A stretch of DNA of 64,000 bases from Paragordius varius (taxonomy: Eukaryota > Nematomorpha): assembly GCA_964247055.1 (NCBI GenBank), contig OZ176050.1, forward strand, positions 5,146,001-5,210,000. The letters are read 5' to 3'. This document shows, one piece after another, positions 49,244 to 61,956 of the stretch. Numbering within the stretch: the stretch's first letter is position 1; each line of letters begins with the position of its first letter. The notes below the pieces were generated by a model. That model worked only from the letters and a program-made list of their open reading frames with translations. It was not told the origin of the DNA and searched no databases. The position numbers were made by a program, and so were the translations under genes.

Positions 49244-50324
49244 CTTATGTATCTTAAACAATAAATTTTGATGATAATCACAATTTCTTTTTGGGTTATA
49301 TTATTGTGTTTTTCAATCAGACTTCAAAACATTTATATTTAGCAGTCCGTTATCACCAAGAAATGGTCATTATTTAATCTGAACCAGTGATACCCACGAA
49401 AAAATTTTAAAGAGCTGCAAGAAATTATTATCTTGCCTCAAGGGCCGTGCACCATACACTAGAGATAAAAAATTCATAGATTTTTGACACATTTACAGCT
49501 AACTCAAAATGAGTACATCAAAAAATAATAAATGAAAGCCATTAAAAAGCACTTTTAGGGCCGCATGCGGCCCATGGGCTACGGTTTGAGTACCCTGTAC
49601 TATAAACTAACATAAGAATAATTAAAAAAACATTATCTTTATGATCAATATATGATGATCGCTTAATTATTATTGGTGGAGAATCTTGCATAATAAACAC
49701 GCAATCGTCTTAAATTTCTGAATTTTAAGCCCGTAAAGATTTAATTTTAGCCTTTGTATTCCAATTAAATGAATGATTATTATAAAATGGTATTATTTAA
49801 TTCAGAGGATAACTTATAGTGCCGCAGATAATTATGTTTTATAATGTTTATTAGTATTAAATAAAGTGGGTATACATTGGTCGATGTGAAGGAGTTATGC
49901 TCAAAGAAGAGAAGGGATCACCAAACATATTGATATTTTTAGGGATAAAAAGTGTTGTGCGTATGACATACATGGTATTTATAATGTTTTTAAATTAGGA
50001 GCCTTTTAATTTCCTAATCAATGAACGCATCATTTAATGGATCAAATTTATATTGGAATATCTTGTAGACTAAACTAGTTCTTGGAATCCGCAATTACGA
50101 AGTCGGTTATTATAGAAAAAGGAAACCATGATAACAAACAATTTAATGTTTTTTTATATGGAAAATTACCAATATATATATAAATATTAAAATTATACGA
50201 AAAGGTTAAAAATATAATGACAAATATTTTTTTTCAGAGATCCACCTTTTTTAAAATTGATTTTTTAAATATAACTTTTTGTTTAAAATTGCCAAGTGTA
50301 ATAGATTTGTATACTGCATAACAC
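49244..50324. other. Region downstream of ARL5, with a hAT-like relic
   Basis: At about 49385-49601 a segment begins CAGTGATACCCACG and ends GGGCCGCATGCGGCCCATGG then GGTTTGAGTACCCTG. These resemble complementary termini of non-autonomous hAT elements. No clear target duplication. Nothing else seen. Confidence 0.35.
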
Positions 50325-50812
50325 TTCATGACCTTTTAGAGTAGTTTTATATCCCAAGCGATTCGAAAGTTAATCTTAAAAATTTAAGGTATTAAGCGTA
50401 AAAAAAATTTTCTTTAGCCTTTTAGCCCATAATGCAAAAAAATTCAAACTTTTTCACTGCCATTTTTTTCAATTTTTTTTTAAATCGCGAACATAATAGG
50501 CAAACAAATGTATATTATGGTTAGAATATGTACTTTAGTTAGGTTTCAGTTTGCATTTACCAGCAAAAACTTGATATATATTTATTTTAAAATCAGCTGT
50601 TTAGTTTAATCATTTGGAACTGTTTCAATTTTATACTCTAGAAGTTGTAAAACGGTAAATATAAGATTTTTTATCTAACAGAGGAGAACAATGTTTGATA
50701 ATTAATTTTTAACTAAAATAATTAAAACAGTAGTTTATTTACATAATATCGGGGATATAAGACCACTTCAATATGCCATCGCGGACAAAAAAGTGAAAAG
50801 GTCATGAAGGTT
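50325..50812 (+). repeat. MITE family E copy E5
   Basis: Good terminal inverted repeats: CATGACCTTTTAGAGTAGTT followed by TTATATCCCAAGCGATTCG, and at the far end GGGGATATAAGACCACTT ... AAAAGGTCATGAAG. The core has AAACTTTTTCACTGCCATTT. Confidence 0.6.
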
Positions 50813-52163
50813 TATTATATATTTTTCTTTTGTAATCATTTAATGTAATGCAAAAGTTAAGTTTAAAAAAATGGATAAGTAAATATTTGTCTTTATATTT
50901 TACGTTTTGTCCGTATAATTTCAAGTTTTACAGTCATTTTTAAAAAAAACTTTATCCATTTTAATTAAAATTTTGTATAAAATGACAAAACCCGCAAATC
51001 TTATCTTGTATTCAAAAATCAATTATAAAACCAAACATAAACAGAAAATCAAAAATACATGATTTGCATAAAAATGTCGAAAACCGAAAAATAATTATAT
51101 TATACCTATTTTTACATATATGTATTTTATTAATATTTATATGCACGATTTGGACATATAATATAAAATGTTCTTGTGCATGAAAATGACTGCAAAATAT
51201 ATGACACCTTTCTCTTCGTAACCACCCATCGGGATGTAATATAAAAATATATACAGTGATAAAACCGTGCAAATATGTTGAATGAGAACATAGCTCAACG
51301 ACCAAAAGTCTAAAATTTTATATCAATACCCATATTTAAACATAAAAATTAAAAAAAGTTAATGATTTTTTGATGATGATGGTTATCCCTAAGTTTGGAT
51401 ACAAACTCTGGGCAGGAGACAGTTTGGACTACAGCACTTTGTTGTTGATACCTGGGCGAGTGGATGAATTGAATGTGTTGTAATTTTTTAATCTGATCTA
51501 AATATCATAGCTTAGCTTCCACATTTTCTAGCCCCTTCTACTGGGCCCGGTCGCTTTTTATGTTATCAGCTCCCATCACATGGTCGAAAATGAGTTGTAA
51601 ACGTAATTTTGAATTAGGATCTTATATTTTCCAGTCATGCATTATAGATGAGTCCTGGACCCTCACAAAAACCGATTCCAGCAAAATAAAGCATTTAAAT
51701 TATGGACCTATAGGTATATACTGAGCATACAATGGGAACATTAGATAAAAAATGATAAAATAATTATTATAAAGCCATAAAGGAAAACCGCAAAGTTTTT
51801 ATACATTTGTTTTTATATAAAGTTATCAATATTTATTGACATTATATATAAATATAATATAAAATTATTTTTATCTGTACTGTTAAGAGTTTTTATTAAT
51901 AATTCAAAATAACGTAATCAGTAGGAATATAGAATAATATAATGCAGTATCAGCAAAATTAATAATGAATTTATTATTAAATTTTCGTTAGATTCATCTA
52001 TTTTCCTCAGACCAAAAATAAAATAACATATAAATTCAAATTATGAAATATTTTATGAAAATAAAGATGTATATCTATTTATTAAAAATTCCGTTATTGG
52101 CTTGACATGATTAATTTCTTTCTGTTTATTAATTTATCTTCTTTATTTATATTATATAAGTAT
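50813..52163. other. Gene-free stretch with an unusual GC-richer patch
   Basis: About 51380-51720 is less AT-rich than its neighbours (CTCTGGGCAGGAGACAGTTT, CTACTGGGCCCGGTCGC) and may be decayed coding or transposon DNA. No frame or domain can be recognised on either strand. Confidence 0.3.
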
Positions 52164-52315
52164 GCATTTTAACGGTTGCTTATTTCACACTATACTAGAC
52201 AGTAGTGTATGGAAAAAACAACATTGAATAAAAAATTATTTGCTATCTTCTTTCCATACACTCCTGTGTTGCTAAATGCCCTATTATAGTGTGAAATAAG
52301 CAACCATTAAAATGC
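52164..52315. repeat. Palindromic MITE family H, copy H2
   Basis: GCATTTTAACGGTTGCTTAT at the left pairs with the right end ATAAGCAACCATTAAAATGC, and CACTATACTAGACAGTAGTG pairs with the CTCCTGTGTTGCTAAATGCC side. About 85-90% similar to H1 by eye. Confidence 0.75.
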
Positions 52316-53914
52316 TAACTGTATTACCCTTAAAATAGCGAATACTTAAAACGAAATATACCATTATATCCGTTTTAATTTTAATTACCAAATATTTTAA
52401 AAAATGCACTCAGAAATCAATACCAACATTAATACAATATAAACATCAATCTCTTAAATTGTGTAATTTTAAAAATTTTTAACCAGTAGTCTATTAATCA
52501 GTAGTAAGTACCATCTGTTTAAAAATTACTTGAACAACAACAAAATGGGAACTGCCTGTTTCAATAAAAGCTTATAATTCTAAATACAAGGCACATAATC
52601 TACTAAAAACTTTGACCAGTGTTGTTAAAATATAAAAAGTTCGATTGCATACAAAAGTTTTAGGATATTATTTATGATTAGGACCCGATTTATGCTGTAA
52701 TAAAAAAAATACATGATTGTGGCATTGAAGTCAAATCTTGGCCGTTCCCATAGGTATAATCTCGACAGTCTTTTAAGAATGGCTGATGTAGTGCAAGTTG
52801 AGCGATAATATAAAAATGGTTTTATTATAAATCATCAAAAAATGCTGGTTAATTTAGCTTGCTCTATCTTTAAATTAAATATAAATAATAATTATGTTAT
52901 GTTATATATAAGCATATAATCCACTGAGCACATCGTGGTTTATAGCACCGAATTCGTTTTCGGAAATAAAATTAATTTAAATATAGATATAGCCCTAATT
53001 AACGTTTATTTTTAACAAACATTAATTATTTTCAATATCTTTGAAAGGTTTTATATAAAAATTCATTTGATTTTTTTCTAAAGGTCATAAAATATAATTT
53101 GAGCTAATTTAATTCATTAATCAATTTTTGAATGATATGATGTAAACAATTGTAATATTACAAATTATCACTTAGTGAATTTGGTGACTTATTTGCTAGA
53201 AAATACTACACAAACAGGGATTTACCAATTCTCACATATATGTAAATGTGGGATTTAAATTGGTTATTAGACGTAGAATTAATAAAAATATCGTAACGTA
53301 TGAAGATATGATCGATTAGATACTAATGATTAATATTAATGAAAACAAAGTTAAAAAAGAAATAATTCTCCTCTCTGAACATTATCAAGATTTAATTGGA
53401 GATTCAGATTATAAATTATTAATAAGTAATGATAAAAGTATTACTTGTCTAAAATTAAGTCACAGAACCTGTTTGATTGTTTAGTCCGTTTTTTATGTCT
53501 AAACCTTGTCCAAAAAAGTCCCTATAAATATTTAATATATTTGTGCTAAAACATCTAAAAATTACTTTACGATATTGTTTTAGACACCGAATGTTTCATC
53601 GATATTCTCTCTCTCCTTCTCTCTCTATCTCTCTCTTCTTAAATTGGCCCATCAAAATACCACCAACAAGAATTTATATTCCCCTACAAAGTTAACCAAT
53701 TTTATGGAGATTCCCTTTTCCGCATAGTCATCGTATTTAATTTAATAATTTAATTACTTTGTGTTTTACTCATCTTTGCTTCCTTTTACCTTTATTTTAA
53801 TTGTATTCCCCAGAACAATCCCAAATAACCGCTTTTGTGATTTTTTAAAAGTATCAAATATAATTTTAGTTGATTCTTTCAATTTACTTACCTTATTCAT
53901 GTTGGTATGTTAAA
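52316..53914. other. Upstream region of the opsin
   Basis: Contains a CT-rich microsatellite at about 53603-53640. A 52-codon frame at 53326-53484 (MININ..., with EIILLSEHYQDLIGDSDY) looks protein-like but has no partner exon or recognised domain. Nothing else seen. Confidence 0.3.
53326..53484 (+). CDS. Possible small protein or orphan exon, unrecognised
   Basis: Open frame of 52 codons from ATG 53326 to TAG 53484. Composition is non-repetitive (ENKVKKEIILLSEHYQDLIG, then DYKLLISNDKSITCLKL). The EHYQDLI part faintly recalls the RYRDLIEA helix near the N-terminus of COG1, but the resemblance is too short to rely on. I found no splice partners. Low confidence that it is expressed. Confidence 0.2.
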   Translation: MININENKVKKEIILLSEHYQDLIGDSDYKLLISNDKSITCLKLSHRTCLIV

Positions 53915-56900
53915 ATGTTTATAACTGATTGTTCACTCAAAATTAATCTTGAACATTTCACAAAAGCCATAAACTTATTGACAAAAACCAAAATCAATGG
54001 TTATTACAAAACCAGTAACACCCTGCCCATATATTCGACTGACATATCTAAAAATGCACAAATAAAAAACAAATATTTTGATTATTGGTTTATGATGGAA
54101 CCAAAAATTCCTTATCACATTCATTTTATTGCGGGATTGATTTTAACCCTTATCGTAATTTGTGGTTTGCTTGGAAATTTCATCGCGTTATGGATTTTTT
54201 TGAGGTAAGAATTTTATGGTATCAAACATTTAAAACTAATAACGATAAAAAACTATAAAAATCTTTTATTAAATTAGTGATTACAATTTATTTTAATTAA
54301 CACATAGACGTTAGATTTTTTAACTACTAAATTTTAATGAATTCAACCGAATAAATATCTTCCTACCCAGTTTCTAATCTATTGGCAAAATAGTTTTGCC
54401 ATAAATCCATCAGGTTGTTCATAAATGTTTACTTTCATTTTAAGGACTGTTTGAAATATAAATATTATGATGGTTTAATGTCTTTAAATCTAAATTTTGC
54501 AATCTATATTAAATAGAGATGCCAATTTTCTTAAACTATAATATCCAAAATTTTAATTTATACTTTATAAATGTTTAATACATGAATATAGCAAATATCC
54601 CACTCTTTTATTTAAAAACTTTACCACGTTTATACGATATTAAATATTGTAGAACAAAATATTTAAGGACAAAATCTAATATGTTAATCATGTGCCTGGC
54701 ATTCTCTGATACCTTGCTTCTACTACTTACTGGTCCGCCTGGGATCGTTAGCAGTTTTCATGGAGAGTGGATGTTTTCATATGGCGGTAAGTTTTTGATA
54801 ATAATGAAATGTTTTTAATTAAGTATGTGATGTCCTGAAATGTAAATTAATTAAATTTTTCTGAATATAAGCACAAAATTGCAGATAGGCATACGCATAT
54901 CCAAAAATAAATTTTCAAAAGTATAATAGATATGATTGAATTTGGTTAATTAAAATTTACAGATAAAATTCGTGTTTCCATCATTGACAATTTTCAAACA
55001 AGAAATAAAGCATGAAGTTTGTTAATTTTTAATAAAGATATTTGATTATATTACTTCTGTATTGCTTTAATTTTAATCTGCAAGGCTATTTTTGACTAAT
55101 ATTATCTCTTAAAAATAGAAATTGTCAGCTATTCTTGGTTTTAAACTTATTTTTAACTTTTTTTCAACTTTAACTTTTCTATTGCAATACCCATTATGAC
55201 CTCAATTTATTTTCTATATATTATAAATAAGAGTATCAAGCTTATTATAAAAATTACCCACATCCGAATCCCATAAAAGCTTTGTGTACAACAACAAATA
55301 AAATTTATTTTACAAAATATTCAATGTCAATGTTTTTTTTATTTTATAATTTTAGTTAAAAATTTCAATTCAGTAAAAATTGAAATTTACGGACGGAACG
55401 TAACAATATAAAGCCAATATTTTTATCCAAAAGACAACAATACTTTTTTAAACCATAATTTTCCTATATAAGATTTGGTTACAATTGTAAAAATGATTGT
55501 ATTAGTAATATACATTCTCTATTTCACACTTTGCATTTTAAAACAATCAAGATTTAAAAAGTATGGTTTTCTAAAAAAAATTAGGTTTTGCCCGTATAAT
55601 TTTAGTTTTTACTGTAAATATGTTAGTATATTAAATTTATAAAATAAGTATTTACTCCCCAACCTTTTTGTGTAAAATCTAATTGGTAACTTTAATTGAA
55701 ATTACCTCTATAGTATAAGAATCGTAATTTACATTTTATCTTTAATTTCGCGAGACAAAATGCTATTTAAAAAGATTAAATTCAAACTTAATATAAATTC
55801 AAAACTGACGATTAATGTTTATCACAAAAATTATATTAACATAGGTTAAAACTTAAAAGTATCGAAATAGAAATAGCCATCATATGGGCAAACACAGGCG
55901 AAAAATTATAAGACACAACTTAATTCCGATTGCTTTTAAAGTGATCAATTTTTGACTATTCAATAAGCAGAGGCGTAGCTAGGGATGGCCATTAAGTATC
56001 TTGGCATTATCCTGCTGAGTAGTTGATGCCATTTGTGATGTAAATGGTTGGACACTGTTCATATCGCTACTTGATTCCGTTGATAAAGTTTCATAAAGGG
56101 ATGCCGATACACTGGGGGCCATAGTTGAAGGGGCGCCGGATTTTTTTTATTTTATTGTACTAACCCATTTATGAGTGGCCATGTCTACGGTTTGAATTTG
56201 ATTATTATTTTAAAATGCAAGGGGCGCCATCACGGATTCATGCATCCGGCGCCAGAAATGCGAGCTACGCCTCTGCTTACAACACATTATTTATATACGT
56301 AAACTTTAAAAACAGATCTAGTATTTGAATATTAGCATGGAACACGTATTCTGTAACCCTTGTATTAAACATTCACATGTTATTTTACTTACACAGCAAA
56401 CTTTATATATTTGTGATTTAACTTAATTAATATTATTGTTTTATTGTTTCTCTGTCTCACCACAAATAATAGTTCCATTTTAAAAGAAAAATTTATCACA
56501 AGCATGTAGTTTTCAAAGCAAGCTTGTTTATTAACACTTCGATTAAATTAGGGTATCTAAATACCCCAGACAATATCTAAGTTAATATTTTTAAAAAAAC
56601 TAGAAGAAACGGTTTCAAAATTAATGCCTCCATCCTAAAAATTATATAAATAAGCCAAAATATCTAAATAAAATTTAGTTTCAAAAAATTGCGTATCAAA
56701 CTTTGGACGCCATTTTTATTTTACAACATTTTCGTAAAATATTGTGTTTATTTGAAAATTAAGTTTACTTTTTTATATAATAACGTTGATCCCCAATTTG
56801 AATCAGAGTACTGAAATAAATATGTTGGATCCAAGTGTTACATGCCTTTTGTATCACCGGTATAGCCGTTCTAATAAAAACAGAACCAATAGTTAGATTG

Positions 56901-57348
56901 CAACCATTAATTAAATAATTCTGTTATGTTGTCATTTTGGGAATTGGTAATTTTTTACTTTATAAATAAATTTAATATCAAATTAGTTTATTTTACATAA
57001 CGACTGTGGAAATTGCTTCATAAGTTACTTGCATACACCATTTATAATTCAAATTCACCCTTTAACATTCAAAACCCTCGAACAATTCAAATCACCCTCT
57101 AATAAATTATATGTTTTTTAATATTAAAATTTGTATTTTATATATTTTTAAAAATAAAATTTTGTTTTAAATAAAATAATACTGAAAAAATAATAAGCTA
57201 TGCCATAAAGATATATTTCATATTAATAATGAGTTATATTAGTTCGAAAACACATAATTTATTTTTAGGGGAATTTTAATTGTTCAAGTGTGAATTCAAA
57301 TTGATCGAGGGTGAATTGAATTGTTAAAGGGTGAATTCAAATAAATAA

Positions 57349-57390
<42 letters not shown>

Positions 57391-58460
57391 GTGTATTCAT
57401 AAGTGTTTACCGTTTTTGTAAAAAAATTAATTTAAGTAAATCAATTATTTATTTTATTCTTTAAATTGTCCATCGGCTTCTACTCATTTTGCTCATCTTG
57501 CAGGTAATTTATGAATGGAGTGTCAAAAATTAATTTTTTTTGAAAACCAAATTTTTGAAGTATTGCTCTCCAAGGGTTTGCCCCATCGATGCGAAAAGCA
57601 TAGGTAAGATGGCAATGACAGTTCAGCAATCAAGGCGATTAGTGTTCTTTCCCTTTTTGCTGTATGTGACGGAGCATTGTGTTGCTATATTTATTTGCCA
57701 TAACTTATGGCTCATTTCGGCCGTTTTTCGATTAATGCATGGTTTAAATTAATCATTTGTTGGCCATAGTGTTATTAACGGTTTCCCTAGCGTTCAAGAA
57801 GTAATAATACAAAATACTTCCCTAGTCCCAACAGACACAGAGCATAATCTTCATGTTGAAGCGATTTGGCTTTGGTGTTGATCGACCGGCTAGTTAAGAT
57901 AAAACCAGGAACTTTTGCTTTGGAATTACAAAATAAAGACATCATCACCGTCCCGATTCGATGCAAAAATGATCTCTTTTCGTGGCGTTAAAGCAGTATT
58001 TCACAAGTTACTTTGCGATTTTTGATTTGACGTTCATGTGGGAATTATTTACCATTGCTCGTTGAAGGCTATGATTTTTTGTAATTAAAATAATGGTTCT
58101 GTGAAATGCTGATGAGTTTAAGTTGGGTCATCATCTAACTCATGCACTGATTGTCTTCGCAGTTATGCAATATAATAGAGCGCCTACTGTCTTTCATATG
58201 GATTCACAACCTTTAAATATTCGAAACCATGTTACTGTTTTAATCAATAGCCATCCGACCAGCAAACGAGGTTACACAGCCTTTATCTTCTGATGGCATC
58301 AGTGCCGCATAAGCTCTTTTATAGACACAAAATTTAACATTGATTGATAAAAATAAGACGCTACCTTTTGGCGAACTAATATTATGTGTGTTAATAAAGT
58401 ATGTGTCAATTTAATCGTCTGCGTATTTTCGCTCACGTCTTCTCTTAGTTATGACTTATA

Positions 58461-58493
<33 letters not shown>

Positions 58494-61400
58494 AGTTTTA
58501 TGTTAGTTAATTATCTCTAATTTTATTATTATGCGACCTTTTTATATTGTTTGTATTTGAACCCGTATTCCCAACCTTTTTTATATAACTTAACTATTTA
58601 TTATTCATATTTAGCATGTGATTTTTACGGTCTTGCTGGTGGCTTTACTGGTTTATTCTCTATTCATGCCATTGCCTTAATTTCTCTCGATAGAGCCTAC
58701 GTAATAAATTATAGTTTACGCATGAGAACAATTCCCTCTTATCTCTACGCTATGGCCATCATAATGGCCAGCGTTTGGTGTGGTGTCTGGTGTGCCTTTC
58801 CCTTACTAGGGTGGAGCCGATATGTTTTCGAGGGTTCGCTTACAGGATGTACTATAGATTCGATATCAAAGGTAAAATTATGTTTATATTTGAAATATGT
58901 AAGATTTGTTTATAGATATAAAAAACAGTTTTTTTATATTTTACTATGGTTTTTAATGGAAAACCTGAGCTTTAACATATGGTTTCGATATTTATATTAT
59001 TTTATATCAATTATAGATTTTGGCAGATGTTTTAGATATTGACGACTTTTCGACTGCTAAATTAATTGAGATTATATTGAATTAAATAATGTATAAAGCA
59101 TTTTTTTCTATATCTATTTCAAAACAAACATAATTATATGGGACATTATAGATCCTATAATTATCAAACTAATGTTAATGTATCGAATATAACTATCGAT
59201 ATCCTTACATGAGGTTATATTTTAATTTGACGTTATAACGTATATTGAGCTAATTTTTCTATTAGTTAGGATATATGTAAAAATGTTAACAGTATTATAG
59301 TGGCATAAATTAGTAAGAATTATTTCAATAACATTTTTTTGTTCAAAGGATAAATCTTCTCAATTATATGGTTTATGCCTGTTCGTATGCTGCTTCATTA
59401 TCCCACTCATGGTCATAACTTTGTGCTATACTTCCATTATCAATATCATATACAAGAATAGCCAACAAATAAAATTTCATTTGAAGGAATCTCTTTATTT
59501 GTCACATTGCAAGGATCCAAAAATGACTGTATCCACAACTAATATTAAATTAGCAAGAATGACTTTGTACATTATTGTTGGGTATGTATTGATACAAATA
59601 TTTTCCTTAAATTACATTGAACCTACACATTTTTGTTATTAATATAGCCGAAAATATTTTAAAATTGTACTAAAAATATTTATTGCTAAATAAAATAATT
59701 TAATGAATAATTTAATAAACATGGATACAATCCAAGTTTTTTTCATCTTACATATAAATAATATTAACATAATTATTAAAGACAAATGGATCATTATGTA
59801 TTCACTGCACGAAATCTGTATTGACCGTAAGTAGCATTAAAAATCAAAGGATAAAAAATACTTAAATATTTAAGGTAAGGGTTACTGTATAATTCCAAGC
59901 AAAAATAATTTTTTGACCAAAAATAATTAATTCTAATTATCACAAAACTGGTTAACTAGATTATGCATTTTTATAAGATTAGCTGAAAAAATAGCCCTAT
60001 TTTGACTTACCATTACCTTTTGGAAGTTTTATATCCCGGAGCGATTCGAAATTTAAGTAAGTATTTAAGGTATCAACCCTAATTTAAAAATATGCTTTAT
60101 TTAGCCTTTTATGCGCATAAAAAAAATTTTTTTAAAAAAATTGTAAAATCCTCATCTCAAACTTTTTTGCCGCCATTTTATTTTCTGTAAATTTTTAGTC
60201 GCCAATGCAACAGGCAAATAAATGATATTATGGCTGAAAATTGTAAATAATTAACTTTAAAAATTTCAGGCTACATTTCAACAGAAAAAACCTGATATAT
60301 TTTGATTTTGCAGCTATTCGCTTCAATCGATTTTTGGAGCTGTCCCAATTTTAGACTCTAGGAGTCACAAAACTGTAAAATAATAAGCTTTTTTTATCTA
60401 ATACATGGGAACAATTTTTGATAATTTTAACTAAAATAACATTCAAAACTGTAGTATATTTACAAAATTGAGCTCCGCGATATAAAACTACCCAATATGT
60501 AAAATAGGACAAAAAAGTGAAAAGTTAAAGTGTTAAATATATGTGCATTCAGAAATTATATCATTTATTAGATTTTTGATAGCATGGGGGCCGTATGCGA
60601 TTTTAGTGTTATTCACAATGTTGGCACCCTCAAACACAGTTAAACCCATTATTAGTGTATTTCCATCCATATTCGCCAAAATGTCCGCAGTTTATAACCC
60701 CTTTATTTACATGCTGACGCACACAAAGTTTAAAAAGGTTAATTTATATAGTACTTCAAATTAATTTCCTTAATTTTCAAAAAAACTAACTTAAATGTGT
60801 TAAACAGCTTGGATTTTTAAATAAATGTAATATTGACCGAAAGTCTTTTATGGAAGCAGCTAGTTACTACATTTCAAAAAATTATTAGAATGTCTTATAA
60901 ACTATACCGTTTACACCTCAAATTACTAAAGTTTGCAATTCATTCCTAAAAATTTTGAATTCACCCTAGTACATTTTAAATTACCACCTGAATTTTAAAT
61001 ATTCACCTTAAAATAAAATGTTTTAAGGCTAATTTAATTGATTTATAATAAGAAATATTTCTTCATAATTAAATATTTTTCTATATTATGTTTTTTTCAA
61101 AAATTTCATTTTTTAAAAATATTAAAAAATATAGGTAATTTTGAAATTTTTTTAAGGGTGAATTCAAAATAAAAGAGTGAATTTGAGGTATAAACGGTAG
61201 ATAAAAAAAGCAAATCAATATCTATAAATTATGTGTTTCTGTAATTTCCCATTTTGTCTCAGTTAAGGGGTGGTTTTATTATAACGCAAAAAAGCCGAGA
61301 TTGCACCATAGGATATCATAAAGTCAGATTATGCATTTAAATAAATTAATTTTAAAAAATGCATACTTTGTTTTAAATTTTAATTTTGACGATATTGGTA

Positions 61401-61956
61401 ATGTGTATTTCATAGTAATATGGTAATGGTAAAAAAAACACTTCGAGATATTGTAAAAACACACGTTTTTAGCAATAGTCAATGCACCCGAAATAACTAT
61501 TTGAAGATGAACGAAACGTTCAAAATAGGAGGTGTGAGTAATGGACATAATCATTGAATTATAAAAAATGTTTTTGTAATAGGTTAAAGGGCTTATAATA
61601 CCGTTTTATCATCCCAGAATTAAAAGCATGAGAAGACTAATACATTTATCTATCATAACATATTTATTTTATCCAGATACTTTTTTGTATGCACTGTATT
61701 ATTAGCTGCGGCGATATTAAATTATATTTATTGATAAATATATATATATATATATTACATATTTTATTTATTAAATGTTTAGGCCTGTGTACAATATTTT
61801 ACCCAATATTTTGGAAAATTTATGAAACCATGTAAAACTCCACCAACCCAATATATTTCTACTAATTCGGATGATGATAATGAATCGCCTTATATATCAC
61901 TTAATGATACAAATTGTCGACACAAAATTGGAAATCATCATAATAAGAAGAGGTGA
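53915..61956 (+). CDS. Rhabdomeric (Gq)-type opsin
   Basis: Seven-transmembrane light receptor. Exons: 53915-54204, 54653-54786, 58615-58871, 59349-59581, 60572-60737, 61783-61956. They total 1254 nt, 417 aa, phases consistent. Landmarks: TM1 with LLGNF; TKYLRTKSNMLIM and AFSD (Asp of TM2); GACDFYGLAGGFTG, whose Cys would form the conserved disulfide; LISLDRAYVI at the end of TM3; GWSRYVFEGSLTGC with the Glu and Cys of extracellular loop 2; FLIAWGPYA in TM6; FAKMSAVYNPFIY in TM7, with retinal-binding Lys at about aa 341 and NPxxY. Then helix 8 and a CysCys-poor tail (KPCKTPP). TM2-TM3 spacing and FYG-GG-G resemble r-opsins of molluscs. Odd: the DRY motif is DRAY, with Ala where most r-opsins have Tyr. 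The ATG at 53915 gives about 68 residues before TM1. AATAAA at 61968. An alternative last exon is possible (60808-60888). Confidence 0.85.
55968..56275. mobile_element. hAT-type MITE, second copy
   Basis: CAGAGGCGTAGCTAGGG at the left and GCTACGCCTCTG at the right, sharing GGGGCCATAGTTGAAGG and GGCGCCATCACGGATTCATG with the copy at 38066-38329. Flanks no longer show a clean 8-bp duplication. Confidence 0.7.
56531..56840 (-). repeat. MITE family A copy A8, internally deleted
   Basis: TTAACACTTCGATTAAATTA at the left, ATCCAAGTGTTA at the right. About half the length of full copies, lacking the middle. Confidence 0.6.
57033..57340. repeat. MITE family F copy F4
   Basis: ATACACCATTTATAATTCAA at the left; four iterations of GGTGAATT-type motif at the right (about 57270-57340). 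Core as in F1. Confidence 0.6.
57351..58494 (-). mobile_element. Dead mariner-type transposon between TA microsatellites
   Basis: (TA)n runs lie at about 57351-57387 and 58465-58494. Between them the minus strand carries pieces of a mariner transposase in the expected order: FLHRIGT (about 57990), STPKPN with MKIMLCVCWD (about 57830), MINLNHALIEKRPK (about 57740), QHNAPSHT (about 57680). The C-terminal LPARxAKxVEADGQF lies at about 57500, where two TGG tryptophan codons now read TGA. Frames shift several times. The region is less AT-rich than the host intron, as expected for a transposon that came from elsewhere. The plus-strand frame at 57540-57752 is a shadow. Confidence 0.75.
59998..60535 (+). 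repeat. MITE family E copy E6, in opsin intron 4
   Basis: CATTACCTTTTGGAAGTTTT and ATATCCCGGAGCGATTCG at the left; GAGCTCCGCGATATAAAACT with ACCC at the right. The core has TCCTCATCTCAAACTTTTTT and GCCGCCATTTT. It ends about 37 nt before the exon at 60572, so it supplies part of the sequence near that acceptor. Confidence 0.65.
60902..61203. repeat. MITE family F copy F5, in opsin intron 5
   Basis: CTATACCGTTTACACCTCAA at the left and TTTGAGGTATAAACGGTAG at the right: perfect-looking terminal inverted repeats but a diverged core. A variant subfamily of F. Confidence 0.6.
61255..61620. repeat. Family J-like fragment in opsin intron 5
   Basis: ATAACGCAAAAAAGCCGAGA and GATATTGTAAAAACACACGT recall the copies near 45.1 and 45.8 kb. 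Boundaries uncertain. Confidence 0.3.

Larger units (their letters stand above)
54787..58614 (+). other. Opsin intron 2 (3828 nt), loaded with mobile DNA
   Basis: Lies between the codons for SYG and ACDFYG. It holds a hAT MITE (55968-56275), MITE A8 (56531-56840), MITE F4 (57033-57340), two TA microsatellites and a dead mariner. Nothing is recognised from 54787 to about 55960. Confidence 0.7.

Noticed and set aside
51012-51305. 97-codon minus-strand frame
   Set aside because: Low-complexity hydrophobic and aromatic content typical of AT-rich noise; no supporting signal.
53281-53320. A 22-nt intron before the 52-codon frame at 53326
   Set aside because: The upstream reading frame has a stop within four codons.
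57540-57752. 70-codon plus-strand frame in the opsin intron
   Set aside because: It is antisense to the dead mariner transposase.
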